Under the pieces are notes generated by a model. It saw nothing but the letters and a program-made list of their open reading frames with translations, did not search any database and was not told the DNA's origin. The translations under genes were made by a program, and so were the position numbers. Below, piece after piece: positions 1 to 12,954 of a DNA stretch of 64,000 nucleotides. Each line of letters starts with the position of its first letter. Within the stretch, counting starts at the first letter, position 1. The stretch spans positions 3,348,001-3,412,000 of the forward strand of contig NC_089449.1 in assembly GCF_026210795.1 (NCBI RefSeq), given 5' to 3'. This DNA is from Rhizophagus irregularis (Eukaryota; Glomeromycota; Glomeromycetes; Glomerales; Glomeraceae).

Positions 1-39
1 ATTTTTTAAATTGTCAGCAAATAAAACTATTTGTTAATA

Positions 40-3000
40 ATGCCAACTTCCACTAATATCAAAGATTCAAGTACTAAAATTAATTGGTTAAAAAAATTAT
101 TAAAAATGTTAACTTGCACTAATATCAAAGATTCAAGTGATAACATTAATTGGTTAGAAAAATCAGCTAAGAAGGGTGATGAAGGGTCAATGCATAGTCT
201 TGCTTTACATTACTACAAAGGTAAAGGGACAGAGAAGGACTTGGGAATGGCCTTTTACTGGTTTCAGAAAGCGGCAGGAAAGGGTTATAAAGAGTCAATG
301 CACAATCTTGCCTTACAATACTACAAAGGTGAAGGGACAGAGAAGGACTTGGAAATGGCCTTTCACTGGTATCAGAAAGCGGCAGAGAAGGGCTATGAAG
401 GGTCAATGCACAATCTTGCCTTACAATACTACAATGGTGAAGGAACAGAAAAGGACTTGGGAATGGCCTTTCACTGGTATCAGAAAGCGGTAGAGAAGGG
501 CAATGAAGAGTCAATGCACAATCTTGCCTTACAATACTACAATGGTGAAGGAACAGAGAAGGACTTGGGAATGGCCTTTCACTGGTATCAGAAAGCGGTA
601 GAGAAGGGCAACAAAGAGTCAATGCACAATCTTGCCTTACAATACTACAAAGGTGAAGGGACAGAGAAGGACTTGGGAATGGCCTTTTACTGGTTTCAGA
701 AAGCGGCAGAGAAGGGTTATGAATGGATAATGCACAATCTTGCCTTACATTACCACAATGGTGAAGGGACAGAGAAGGACTTGGAAATGGCCTTTCACTG
801 GTATCAGAAAGCAGCAGAGAAGGGTTATGAATGGTCAATGCACAATCTTGCCTTACAATACTACAATGGTGAAGGAACAGAAAAGGATTTGGAAATGGCC
901 TTTCACTGGTTTCAGAAATCAGCAGAGAAGGGTAATGAGGGGTCAATGTATGGTCTTGCTTCACAATACTACAATGGTGAAGGGGTAGAAAAGGACTTGA
1001 AAATGGCCTTTTACTGGTTTCAGAAAGCAGCAGAGAAGGGTAGTAAAGAGTCAATGCATAGTCTTGCCTCACAATATTACAATGGTGAAGGGACAGAGAA
1101 GGACTTGGAAATGGCCTTTCACTGGTATCAGAAAGCGGTAGAGAAGGATTATGAATGGTCAATGCACAATCTTGCCTTACAATACTACAATGGTGAAGGA
1201 ACAGAAAAGGATTTGGAAATGGCCTTTCACTGGTTTCAGAAATCAGCAGAGAAGGGTAATGAAGGGTCAATGCACAGTCTTGCCAAACGATACTACAATG
1301 GTGAAGGGACAGAAAAGGACTTGGGAATGGCCTTTCACTGGTATCAGAAAGCGGCAGAAAAGGGCAATGAAGAGTCAATGCGTGGTCTTGCCTTATGTTA
1401 TGAAAATGGTGAAGGGACAGAGAAGGACTTTAAAATGGCTTTTCACTGGTTTCAAAAAGCAGCAGAGAAGGGCAATGAATGGTCAATGCATAGTTTTGCC
1501 TTACAATACTACAATGGTGAAGGGACAGAGAAGGACTTGGAAATGGCCTTTTACTGGTTTCAGAAAGCAGCAGAGAAGGGTAGTGAAGAGTCAATGCGTA
1601 GTCTTGCCTTATGTTATGAAAATGGTGAAGGGACAGAAAAGGACTTGGAAATGGCCTTTTACTGGTTTCAGAAAGCGGCAGAAAAGGGCAATGAAATGTC
1701 AATGCATGGTCTTGCCTTACAATACTACAATGGTGAAGGGACGGAGAAGGACTTGGAAATGGCCTTTCACTGGTTTCAGAAAGGAGCAGAGAGGAGTTAT
1801 GAATGGTCAATGCACAGTCTTGCCTTATGTTACAAAAATGGTGAAGGGACAGAGAAGGACTTGAAAATGGCCTTTCACTGGTTTCAGAAAGCAGCAGAGA
1901 AGGGTGATAAAGAATCAATGCACAATCTTGCCTTATGTTATGAAAATGGTGAAGGAACAGAGAAGAATTTGGAAAAAGCCTTTTATTGGCACAAAATGAC
2001 TTCTGATAATTTTAAAATTAACAACTTATGTAAGGAGTGCAATCAACCATATATTGATTACAAATGGTGCCAACAATGTAATATTAAACAATTTCAGCAA
2101 GAATTTTCAAAATGGACTAGTAAAAATAAATTTATTGATAAATTTATTCAAGAAGCACAACTAAATGCTAAAAGTAATTATGAAGTTTTAGAATGGATAC
2201 CTTATAATAAATTGAATAATATTAATTATTATGATAAAGGAGGATTTAGTGAAATTTATAGAGCTATCTGGTTAGATGGACCTATTGATAGTTGGAACTT
2301 TGATGAACAACAATGGAATAGATGGACTGAATATGAAGTTATTCTTAAAAATCTTAATGATTCATCAAGTTTAAGTGATAAATTTTTAGATGAGGTATAG
2401 TATTTTTATTTATTAGGTACTAATAATTGTATATTTTATTTTATTTTATAAATTAATAATTTTAAATATTTACTATATATAGTGGAAACACCATTATAAT
2501 TGTCAGAAAAAATCATTTTCAAAATTTATTCAATTCTTTGGAATTTCCCAAGATCCAAATAATTTAAATTATGTAATAATAATGAGTTATGCAAAAAATG
2601 GAAGTTTGAAAAAATGTTTATCTAATATAGTTAAATTTAAATGGCAAACCAAATTGCAATTATTGAAAAAAATTATTTTAGGACTTAAAGTAATACATGA
2701 ATCAGAACTTACTCATTGTGATTTTCATGATGGTAATATCTTAATATCAGATGATTATAATGAAATATATATTATTGATTTAGGATTATGCAAACCTATA
2801 CAAAATTCTGATGATAAAATTGATAAAGTTTATGGAATTATACCTTATATGGCACCTGAAATATTAAGAAACAACCCTTATACTCCAGCAAGTGATATCT
2901 ATAGTTTTTCAATGATAATGTGGGAATTTACATCAGGTATTCCTCCATTTAATAATAAAGCACATGATGTTGAACTTATTTTAAGTATTTGTGAAGGAGA

Positions 3001-3364
3001 TCACCCTGAAATTATAAAAAATACTCCAAAATGTTATATAGATTTGATGAAAAAGTGCTGGGATTCAGATCCTTCCAAAAGACCAAATATAGTAATTATT
3101 GAAAATACTATATCTGAATGGCTTAGAAGTATTAATGAATATTATATATTTAATAGTGAAGATGAACAAAGTTATGAAGTTCCTAATATTGGTAATCAAT
3201 TAAGAAATGATATGTATGAATTTATAAAAGCAAATAGAGATTTGATGCAAGAACAAGCTAATATTTCTGTTTTACAAACTCATCCACAAGCATATTATAC
3301 AAGCCGCTTGCTTACTGAAATTTTATATCAAAATAATTCTGAGTGTTTGGATTGTATAATTTAA
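40..3364 (+). CDS. Sel1-repeat / TKL-type protein kinase fusion, two exons
   Basis: Exons are 40-2394 and 2483-3364, joined by a GT-AG intron (2395-2482, phase 0), giving 1078 aa. The ATG at 40 is the first one in frame, and an upstream exon cannot be excluded. Residues about 45-640 form about 17 Sel1 repeats of 36 aa (core GEGTEKDLEMAFHW). A linker with Cys pairs near 664/667 and 677/680 follows, then a kinase domain from about 720: glycine loop GGFSEIY near 734, Lys in VILK near 770, HCD in place of HRD near 863, DLG in place of DFG near 884, and an intact APE near 909. Sel1 repeats are TPR-like scaffolds, so a repeat-regulated cytosolic signalling kinase is inferred. The C-terminal tail ends in a Cys-rich ECLDC motif. 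Repeats are almost identical at DNA level. The substrate is unknown. Confidence 0.85.
52..183 (+). repeat. 66-bp in-frame tandem duplication at the N-terminus
   Basis: The segment encoding NIKDSS...INWL occurs twice, beginning near 52 and 118, just ahead of the first Sel1 unit. It keeps the reading frame and duplicates the leader of the protein. Confidence 0.7.
185..1990 (+). repeat. 108-bp coding tandem array (Sel1 units)
   Basis: About 17 units of 108 bp encode the Sel1 array. Most differ at only a few positions. A three-unit block is itself duplicated: about 120 bp from 831 recurs at 1155 (offset 324 bp, 3 x 108) with one visible mismatch. This indicates recent unequal exchange or replication slippage in multiples of the unit, which always preserves the frame. 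Confidence 0.9.
2395..2482 (+). other. Intron in the kinase domain
   Basis: An 88-bp GT-AG intron begins gtatag, where the reading frame meets a stop, and ends at tatatag. Splicing joins the LDE end of exon 1 to WKH of exon 2 in phase 0, between the VAIK-type lysine and the hinge. The 13.7-18.7 kb kinase gene has its first intron after the equivalent NE residues. Confidence 0.85.
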
Positions 3365-3856
3365 ATTTAAATATAAATTTTTATATTGACTTTATTTATT
3401 GATTCATAAAAACTTTAAATAAACAAATTTTATTTGTGATGATAAAAAAAGTATCATTTGTAATAGATATTTTATTTAGTTTAATAAAAAATAAAAATTG
3501 TTTATAGTTCAAATAAATTTATTTTTATTTAAATAAAAGATTAAAAATGGATGCAAATTTGTTTGATAAAGTCAATCAAAATATTAAAAAAATAATCTGC
3601 AATAATGTAATGATATCAGGATTCCTTATCAATTTGTATAAAAAAATGAAAACAAAATAAACAATTAGAAAATGTATTTATTAAATATTCCAGATTTACA
3701 GTAAGTATACATTATTAAAAAATCATAAATAATGAGGTGGTTTTAACACAATGAGATATTTATTAAAAAAAAAAACTTTTGTTAAAAATATAGTCACAAA
3801 TAATCCCTAATTATTCTTAAAATCTTCAATATGATTTTCAACTAATTCATTATATA
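3365..3856. other. AT-rich 3' flank, no gene seen
   Basis: Only short A/T homopolymers and scattered short ORFs are visible. It probably holds the 3' UTR of the kinase gene. Confidence 0.5.
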
Positions 3857-6520
3857 CAGTAATTCATAATCATGTATTTTTCCTAAAAAAACTTCCTAAT
3901 TCTTAGGAATTTAACACAATCCTAAATTATCCCTGAGAATCACCCTTTTTGGAATGAAAACTGTGGCTTATTATTTTCAAATTAAGAGCATCACGTTGAA
4001 TATTGGAAGAAAGTGAATATTGGCAGTATTTTCTTTTTATAAAAAAACTATGAAACCTATAAATAATAATAACCATTGATATAATTGAATTATCATTATT
4101 GATAATTACACCACTAAAAGATTTGTTGATTGATTTAAATATAAAAAAGGAAAAGTTCAAATGTAAGACAATAGAAAATATATTACATAATTAGTAAATA
4201 ATTAGTAAATCGGTACTAAATATAGAGGATCGGCATCTCAAAAAGGAAATCACTCAGAGAAAAATTTTCTATATATATATATATATATGTACATGTCATA
4301 CAGTTCAATACTGTTGACCCACCCCTACCGCCTGTCAAATAAGACGCGTCCATATAGTATTTTTCTTTTTTGTAAAAATTGTGGGATAGTGATTTTAAAC
4401 TATCTTCAATAAGTTAGTTAACTAAGAACAATTGTAATTTATTACTATTATTGTATTTTTTTTTTTAAAAAAAAATATCTTAGATTTTTTTCATCATAAA
4501 ATTAAGCTAAAATGACCATCAATTATGCCAAAAATAATCATAGAACTTTTTTTTTCAATATACAATTAATTTACATAATCTTTATTAACTAAATTAGGTA
4601 ATTAAATAATAGTATATTATTCTTACAATTCCAGTTTAACTAAACAAAAAAAGATAGTATGAGTTCTCTTAAAAAATTTGTAATCCAATGCTTATTAATA
4701 TTATCCCTTAAAGTGTTTTGCAGCTAAATTTGGCTGCGATTTACAACTACTCATGTGCCGATCTAAACTGTAATTCCATGGAATCCTCTGCGGAAATCCT
4801 GAAAATTCCGCGGAATTTAGAACAATAGTTTAAGGGATAGAAGAATGATCGGCATAATCATGTACTATTTTATATGATCAAATGTAAATCCTTTTACTAA
4901 ACCATTAGATCAAATTTAATTTTTTCACTAATAAAAAAAATGAGTAAAAATAAAAATATTGATTAAAAAATTTATGATAGTAGTTGATTTGAATAATTAA
5001 AAAGTACAATGGGGTAGATTTTTTTTTTTATTAAATATGAGAATTTTTATCTGCAAAATTAATGATAAATCTTATCTAAGACACTGTATTATTTATTTAA
5101 ATAAAACAAAAGTCAATTATTATAATTGTATAAGATCTTTTTTTTTTGTTAAAGATATACTAAAATGATCAATATACAGTTATGAAAGATTTTTTCAATA
5201 ATTTTAATTAAACAATTAAAAAAGAACACAATAAAATAGATTACTATTTTATTAAATATGAGAATTCTTAAAACTATATAAGATTTTCTTTATTAAATTA
5301 ATAAAAGGTATAATTATAATTAATTTGAGATCTTTTTTTTCGTCAGAAGTCATATGATCAACATACAGTTACGAAAGATTTTTTCAATAATTTAATTAAA
5401 CAATTAAAAAAAACACAATAAACTAGATTATTTCTTTATTAAATATGAGAATTTTTTTCTTAAAATTAATAATAAATAATTATCTAAGAAGAACAGAATT
5501 TATTTTTTTTTAATAATATATATATATAATTATCTAGGTTTTTTTATTAAAAAACCAAAGGCATAATTGTTTGAGAACCAAAATTTTTTTTTTTCATCAT
5601 AAATTTAAAATTGATCAAAATCTGAATAACAAAAATATAATAGTTCTCGCATAAGTTAAACTAACTGAATTAAGTAAAGTAATAATTTTTTAGTACTTAG
5701 ATTTATTATGATCTACTAAACTAAAAAAAGAAATTAATTTCCTTTTAAAAAAAAATTAGTAGTAATCCGGAAATAGCCATAAAATTTTTTTTTTCATAAA
5801 TTTAACTACCTAAATTAAATTAAGTAAAATTAAAATTATTTTTTATAACATTATTATAATTCCAATTTATCTAACCAAGAAAAGAAATGAATTATCAGAA
5901 TTAGTAATCCATATAACTACTTTAATCATAATTTTTTTTTCATTGGTAAAAAAATTTTTATTATTTAATTTTTTTTGCAAACAGATAAAAGATAGATATT
6001 AGAAATAATTGACTATAAAATTTCTTGCCACATTTAAATCGTAAAATTAATTTAAGACTGGTGATGATTTATAAAAATTAATTGAAATTAAACCTTGATG
6101 AAGAGATTTTTAAATATTTTTAATAATAGATTATATCATCATTTGGATTTTAGTTTTATAAAATACAAAATTTGACATCTCTTAATACAATGTATAGTTA
6201 TTTATTAGAATTATTCATAGCAATAAATATTCAGTTACAAGTTACAACTCCTGTTTCTAATTTCGAATAATTGCCTCACAGTGAACAGTTTAGAACGCCC
6301 TGTCAGGGACTAAGGCAACTTGTTTAAAGCATAAAAATAAAAAAATTGTTTGACGCGAATCGCGACATGATTTTATTTATTGAATTTTTACGTACAAGCC
6401 ACATTTTTCATTCCAATAAGGGTGATTCTCAGGAGTAAAAAATTTAATTTAGGATTGTGTAAAATTCCTAAGAATTAGGAAATTTTTTTAGGAAAAATAC
6501 ATGATTATCAGTAATTCATT
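3857..6520. mobile_element. 2.7-kb block bounded by about 105-bp inverted repeats
   Basis: 3857-3960 and 6405-6520 are inverted copies of each other. Both contain TAATTCTTAGGAA-type, TTTTTCCTAAAAAA-type and GAATCACCC segments, and similarity continues inward for some bases. The interior has no ORF of note. It holds a (TA)n run near 4270-4290 and a degenerate tandem repeat at about 4970-5490. A related fragment (AAAAAGGAAATCACTC) recurs near 39760. A non-autonomous DNA transposon or compound foldback is the likely reading. No clear target duplication was found. Confidence 0.45.
4970..5490. repeat. Degenerate about 200-bp tandem repeat
   Basis: The string TTAAATATGA recurs at about 5031, 5252 and 5439, each time preceded by an A-rich ACACAATA(A/G)A-like stretch and followed by TCTAAG-type sequence. 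The segment ACAGTTATGAAAG also recurs here and near 57840, so this is a dispersed family. Confidence 0.45.
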
Positions 6521-9039
6521 ATTATTATTGATATTTTCTGAATCTTGCTTTAATATATTCAATTCTTCATAATAATACTTTTTATAATAAATAATTGAAA
6601 ATAATATGAAAACGGAAATCCAAGATCATTACTTATTGGACATATCATCATAGAAGAATTTGGTTCAGATAAATTATCAATATCATCAATATTAACTATT
6701 TATCCAATAAATGGTTGTTTCCATAAATCAAAGATTTTTTCTTCATTTCAAATCATCATTAAAAAATTTTCAACCTCTGGTAAATTTTCAACTGAATATA
6801 AAATTTTAGCAATTGTTTGACTAATGATTTTTTTGTGTAATTTTGTAAAGCTAACGAAAAGCAAGAAAATTTTAATATATAATTTTGTTTAAAGCTACAT
6901 CACATTGCCAATTTTTATAGTGCCTTAAAATCCATTCAAATGTTTTTATTTTTATATGTTATATAAAATAAAAATCATTTAAAATATCTTTTCTTAACAT
7001 ACTATAAAAAAAATTAATATGACATATTAAATTATAAGCTGCTTAAAATTATTACAATATAAAGGTTAAATTCACACACCTAATCTTTACATACATCAAC
7101 CTTTTTATACTATATATAGTGTAGATTATGTGTACTTTAAACTTTCATAAAAAAAATTTTGTGTATAACGAATCAAACGGGGAGTATACATATTAAGAAA
7201 ATTTCTTTGATTTATTATACTAATTTCTTTGAAGGGAATGGCTACTAATAAAAATATAAAAATAAAATAAAGATAAAAAAAAATGAATATGACGACACAA
7301 CAAGAATCAAAGCGGTTAGATCTGGTTGTAATAAACCGATTTTAAGACGGTTATTGTTTAAATTGATTTTGTAGCTAACCAATTAGTTATTATTAAAAAA
7401 AATTTTTTTAAATAGAACTAAAGTTATACAAGCTTAAAATTAAATTTATCAAATCTATTCTATCCGTGTATTTTTATTAATTGGAGGTTTGAACCGGTTA
7501 ACTTATGTCTTAACAGTTTAATATTAACCGGTTCTAACCTCTAATAATAATTATAACCTCTAATCCCCAATTTCTGTTGACCATTAATTCTTTCATCAGA
7601 TTATGATCCGTGAAAATAAGCCTCAAAATTGTGCAATAATTTAAGAATTCAAGAGATTTTAAACCTCTCAGCAAAGCACTATATAAATATATAACCTTTA
7701 TTAATTCCCTCAGCTACTATTTAAATATAAAAATTTCAGTGATAAGTTAAAATGAAATCTAAATTATTTATGTTCTCGTCACATTAACTAGTGCCAGTAA
7801 GTCAAAAATTTTTTAAAAAAATAGTTAATTAAAAAAAATTAACCTTTTTTACTTTAAGTCGATAATAATCAAACAAAGGTTTGCAAGGAAGATGATTCCT
7901 GCAGCGATGTGATTATGGAAAGCAGTGTTGTCACATAACATCATATGCCTTATATGATTTACATAACTTGTCATTTGTCATTTGTTATCTGTAAAAGGTT
8001 TATAACTTATTTTGGAAATATAAATAATAAAATATATAAACTTTATTTTAATTTATATATAAATAGTCTGATCACTTTGATATAGTATATGTATCAGGTA
8101 TATATTTATGGCAAATTTCAATATCTTTACTTTTCGTTCGTTAGAATTTCCCGATCAAATGGAGATTCATTATTTTTGAATATGATCGATATATTTCATC
8201 TTCAACTATATTTTTGCCCATGTCTTGATCTGTAGTTCGAATATAATTTCAACTTTTGATGATTTAACATCATCTTTCAAAAAAAATATATATATAAATG
8301 AATAAATAAATAAACTTAATTTATTATGTTATGAATTAAGGTAACTGCCTAATTATATATGGATACTGTCTGAAGCATTTTGCTTGATGTCATACGGACA
8401 ATGTCCAATACTTTACAGAAATTTTATATATTGATACCAAATCTTGACCAAATCGCGTGTTTATATTAAATTTAAAGCAAAGTTATAGTCACGACTCAGT
8501 TTTGACTTAATTATAATTCTTCAAGATGCAGTTACTGCATATTAAGACTTACATTTCGAAGCCATAAATAAATCAGTAAATTATATCAGATATTATCTAA
8601 ATTTTAAATTAATTATCGAAAAAATAAATTAATATTATCAAAATTTTATTGAAATTTTAATAAATTAGTAAATTAGTACTATTATCGAAATTAAATAAAT
8701 TAATATTATTGATATTAAAAATTTATTATCAAAATTTTAAAATTTTAATAAAAATTCAATATAGATGTATTAAATTACTATTTTCGAAACTTTAAATAAT
8801 TAATAATTAATATTATATAACCTTGAAATAATACATATTTCGAATGTATATATCGTTTCTAAGATCGTGACTGTTACTAGTAATACATTCGTCATTTTTA
8901 CAATTGTGAATGAAATGTAAACTATTAATTACATTAACCACGCTAATGGAAAAATCTTTCTCCAGCTGTTTTCTGCTCGTAATCTATATATTGGTGATAT
9001 AGCTTTATCTGATTTGTGCTCTCAAACCAATCAATGATA
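6521..9039. other. 2.5 kb AT-rich sequence without a supported gene
   Basis: No ORF with protein-like composition is visible on either strand. The only structure noted is the hairpin at 7484-7541 listed separately. Splice-like strings occur but frame no coding exon. Confidence 0.5.
7484..7541. repeat. Hairpin with AACCGGTTA arms
   Basis: GAGGTTTGAACCGGTTAA is followed by an inverted TTAACCGGTTCTAACCTC. Related AACCGGTTA pairs occur at 39563-39588, suggesting a short dispersed palindromic repeat. Confidence 0.5.
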
Positions 9040-9786
9040 ATAAAAGTGAAATATTGATCATTACAATCTCCTACGCGTCTCATTTGGATGCCAGGGAGCC
9101 CAAGTAGTCATCCACAATATATAAACATCCTGTTGGGAAATAAAAAGAACAGCTAAAAAAGGGTGATTCTGTTCGTTATATATCTACTTGCTAATGCTGA
9201 ATGGGAAGGCGGGACGGAAGCAGTGCGCCAAAGTACTGATCCATACTTAAGCTTAAGTGTTCAAAATAATTGTTCTGAAGGGTAAGCCAATTCTATATTA
9301 TCTCGATGAAGGAGAATGTGCTCCAACCCATGGATTTTATGAATGAAGAACTTATGCATTTGGATCATAAGCCACCTTAATTAAAGGATTAGTAAGATTT
9401 TTTATTCCCTCGTTTTTATTGTCTAGGTTCTTGTAAGTTCTTATAAACTACTTTTTTTTTGTTCTCGAATATTTACGGGAGTAGCAAACATAAAATTCCT
9501 GCTTTAATTGCTTCAATTCTTGGTTTAGTAATTAACGCAATATCTTTTAATGGTCTTGAAATCTGCTGTGGCTTGTGCTACATAATGAAACCTCAAAAAT
9601 GGAGTTTTATTGAAAGCGGGATCAGCAATTACCTTATTATAAAGGGCTTTTTTTTTCTTTTTTGGTGAATTGTTTCACTAGTTTTTCTATTATTCCTATT
9701 ATTTCTGTTGCATCTTCGGCAGGACGGAATTAAATTAATATGAATATTGTTTTCTTCGCGTTTGTATATAACCACTTGCACCATTA
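9040..9786. other. Less AT-rich segment with possible decayed coding
   Basis: Base composition shifts towards G+C. A short plus-strand reading frame at 9459-9668 has a hydrophobic stretch (ALIASILGLVINAISF) but no ATG-led context or splice partners I trust. The motif GCATTTGGATCATAAGCCACC near 9357 recurs near 56275, so at least part is dispersed repeat. Confidence 0.3.
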
Positions 9787-9974
9787 GGCCGGGCAAAAAA
9801 AAATTTAGATTCTCGTGACCCGGCCGGGTCAGATTTTTCGAAAAATGGACAGTAAAAAATTTTATCACGTGATTTTAGGTTTTGGCCAATGAAATTTTAC
9901 ATATTACATATAAAAAAAAATGCCGGCCGGCCGGGTCATTTTTACGAGAATCTAAAAAATTATTTTGCCCGGCC
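9787..9974. mobile_element. 188-bp MITE with GGCCGGGCAAAA ends
   Basis: The ends GGCCGGGCAAAA and TTTTGCCCGGCC are inverted, and the arms extend through TTTAGATTCTCGT and ACGAGAATCTAAA to CCGGCC blocks. A direct TTA lies on each side (9784-9786 and 9975-9977), consistent with a 3-bp target duplication. No coding capacity. Confidence 0.7.
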
Positions 9975-10379
9975 TTATATAAAAAGTACAACACCGTCAA
10001 CTCTTATTTTCTCGTAACTTCCCATTAAAAAATTTTTTATTTGTTATAACCTTAATTAATTAAAAAAAAAATACGAGATATTTGTTGTTCTACTGTTGGT
10101 TTATTTTTCCTACAAGGTTTTTAACAAATGGATTGTATATATACATAAACATGGAAATTGACTCTAATTTCTTCACATGAAAACCGCCTCTCCTTCTCAA
10201 AGCTCATGCTCATCATTATTTCATATGCCTGTTGACATGATATTTATTGAAATATGTAATCATTTACCACGCACCTAATGATTTACACACTTTAATGCAG
10301 ACATTTTCATTATTGGTTAAAATCAACAACTTCTTATATTACACGGAATATTTGGCGTTGAATCTTGATGAACATATTT
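9975..10379. other. Intergenic, nothing recognised
   Basis: AT-rich sequence with a poly-A run and no supported ORF or repeat. Confidence 0.4.
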
Positions 10380-10650
10380 GTCGTGATGACCTAAAATCGC
10401 GCGTGATTTTCACGATTTTTTCGCAAATTCGCGATTGGCTGAAATGAACGTAATTTCGGCCTAATTTCTAAAGGCGCCATAATTTTAGCCGGAATTATTT
10501 TGGCCAGAATTTCAGCAAAATTATAATCACAGCCATCCAAATATCGTAGAAAATCGCGAAATTTTATCAAAAATCGTGACCACCCAAAATCACAAAAAAT
10601 TAGCCAAAATCGTGATAAAATCGGGATCAATCCATCCTGTACTCCCTAAT
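10380..10650. repeat. AAATCGTGA/AAATCGCG-rich degenerate repeat
   Basis: Short words such as AAAATCGCG, AAAATCGTGA and TCGCGATT recur on both strands, giving many ORF-like stretches. It looks like a degenerate inverted repeat rather than a gene. Ends are not defined. Confidence 0.35.
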
Positions 10651-11310
10651 ATGAAGTTAGATCCACTCGAAGGAACGGATGACATTTCTTTTATTAAATT
10701 ATCCTTGATTGAAAAAAAATGTCAAATTTGTAAAAGTGATCAGGAGTCAGGAGATACCAAAAACTTGTTGGTTTTTCGGGTTAGACTTTGTACTAAATGT
10801 TTTACAAATAGCTTGGCCAAATTTATTATTAGAAAAAATAAAAAATGAATATTATGATAATATATTAATAAAACAATATCGAAAATCAATCATATATATA
10901 GAATAATCCAAGTATTTACTTCTTGTAGGAAATTATCTGATACAAAAGGTGGAATCTTTTTAAATGATCCAATATTAGATTGTCTAGAATGGTGTGATGT
11001 GGATGATGTACCTAGTTCGACGTATAAGTGAAGCTCGTGAATATTCAAAAAAAAAAAAATTATATAGGCGACATGCACCTTTTTCAACAATTGAAGGTTG
11101 AATTAATCTATCGAAACAATTTAAATGTAAATTATGTTGGGACCTGGGATAAAATCTTATAATAGTTATGATGAAGTGAGCACTGAGCGGGCATTTAACA
11201 TGTCATAATTTATATTATTCTGATATAGATGACTCTTTGATAGAGGTGGATCATGAAAATGTGAAGAAACTTATTTCAATTTGGCTTAGTAAAGTCATAT
11301 TAAAAAAGTA
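10651..11310 (+). pseudogene. Decayed zinc-ribbon-like protein gene
   Basis: An ATG at 10651 opens a 66-codon frame (to 10848) containing CQIC and RLCTKC, a CxxC...CxxC pair as in many fungal F-box-associated or zinc-ribbon proteins. Downstream of its stop, other frames still read like protein, for example DTKGGIFLNDPILDC near 10941-10985 and RISEAREYSKKKK near 11022, but with stops and frame changes and no clean introns. I read it as a remnant of one gene. A multi-exon gene with unrecognised introns is the alternative. Confidence 0.4.
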
Positions 11311-11733
11311 ACGTAAAATTAGGTAACTAACGTATGATCGCTTAATGAACTGTAAATTTTTAAATTTTGGTTAGTTAATTATTAAGTCCTTTTGCATAGC
11401 TTTCGTATAGTGCTGGCAAAAGGTAATCAGAAAAATAATTTATCTATAGTCCAACGAATAAGTGTTAATAGCTCATAAAAATTTGCAGATATGATTTATG
11501 CTACTATTTATATTATGATAAATAAATATCAAAAGTTATATTACTAATATATCATTTGCTGCTTACTTACCAACTAATAGTTATTCGCAAGAAGCAATAT
11601 GATTGATCGTGCCGCAGTTACGAGGTCACGTGTGCAAAGTAAATGTTTTATCATACATAATAGGCATTTATTTAGTATTAAACTAACTGTACTCACCAAT
11701 TAGTAAAATAATGTCTGATAAGCATATTTAATA

Positions 11734-12172
11734 CACTACCCTACAAAAAGTATAAATTTTACTTAGTAAAACATAGTAAAATTGATGGTTTTCTCAGGTT
11801 GCATGAAAATCTGCGAATTTTCAGTAAAATCCATCCGAAATTTTTTTATTTGAAAGCCAATCAATTCTAGTTTTTAAAAATATAATCAGAAATATTTTAT
11901 CTTTATCTATAAAATAAATAGACGGAATAATTTTATATGTAAAAACGCAAAAAACATATAGAAAAATTGTTACCTATATGTTACAATGAGAACATTTTTT
12001 TTATGTTAAAAAAAAACTTCTTTTTTGTTACTTTAAAACTACAATTGATCAGCTTCATAATAAAAAAAATTTCAGGCGGATTTACTGAAAATCCGTAAAA
12101 CTTTCGTGCAACCTGAAAATCATGTTTTACTAAGTAAATTTATAAAATCCGAATACTTTTTGTAGGGTAGTG
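11734..12172. mobile_element. 439-bp terminal-inverted-repeat element, TA target
   Basis: Ends CACTACCCTACAAAAAGTA and its inverse are flanked by TA on both sides (11732-11733, 12173-12174), as in Tc1/mariner-type insertions. The arms stay similar for about 130 bp, including TTTACTTAGTAAAACAT and CAGGTTGCATGAAA / CAGGTTGCACGAAA versions. No transposase is encoded, so it is non-autonomous. Confidence 0.75.
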
Positions 12173-12954
12173 TAGTTAAAAGTGCCGAGTAACTGTTGCA
12201 TTTGCTGAGCGTAGCTCAGTGATCATATTATTACTGCTAGTACTTCAATCCGGTGAAAACTTTTAATTAAAATCCGGATAAAAAAAAATTACTGTATTTT
12301 ACCGAAAATAAGCACTACCGGGTACCCGAAAATAAGAAATTTAACCAGACATATAATGAATGTAATTACAGTTGAAATAATGTTCTCAATGAAGTAAGCC
12401 ATTGTAACCCGTTTAAAGTATTATTATCACTAATTATTTTCGTCGTTAGTTTTACTTATTAGTTTCTTTCTTTTGCCATTTGTCTCAGTAATCCAGTTCA
12501 TACTTGCTTTAACCCAACGTACTTAAATTAGTAAGATTAAAGTGGTTTGCTGCTGCGCTTCAGCTGTGTTGTTTTGCGTAATTGACTACTTCCCTTTCAT
12601 CTCAATTTTCAAACGCACCATGAATTAGTTCCAAATTTCTCAGATTTCAAAATTCAGCCAGTAAATGAAATCAATAAATTCCAATTATTCAACACACGTA
12701 GTTCGTCTAATAACCTTGTTGACGCCCTCGTGGCATTGTTTGTTCTTGTGAAAAAGAAAGTAAAGCGTTGTGCAACAAATTAGATGATCATCAGGTGCTA
12801 TTAGACGCAGCTTGATAAATAATTATCGACTACCCCCAGCGTAACCTGAAAAAATGTCACATTGCGCAACTTGACTGAAATTAAGTGTGGCGCACATGTA
12901 ACGGACGAGTAGGATTTTGTTTCTAAAAAAATTTTTTGAAAATGGAAACAAGGA
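12173..12954. other. Intergenic, no supported gene
   Basis: Mixed-composition sequence with short ORFs only. Nothing recognised. Confidence 0.4.

Noticed and set aside
167-1918. Long antisense ORFs (403 and 162 codons) opposite the Sel1 array
   Set aside because: They arise because the 108-bp unit is a multiple of three and its antisense lacks stops; the Sel1 frame on the plus strand explains the sequence fully.
3927-4160. 77-codon minus-strand ORF
   Set aside because: It begins without supporting context and overlaps the inverted-repeat arm; composition is that of AT-rich non-coding DNA.
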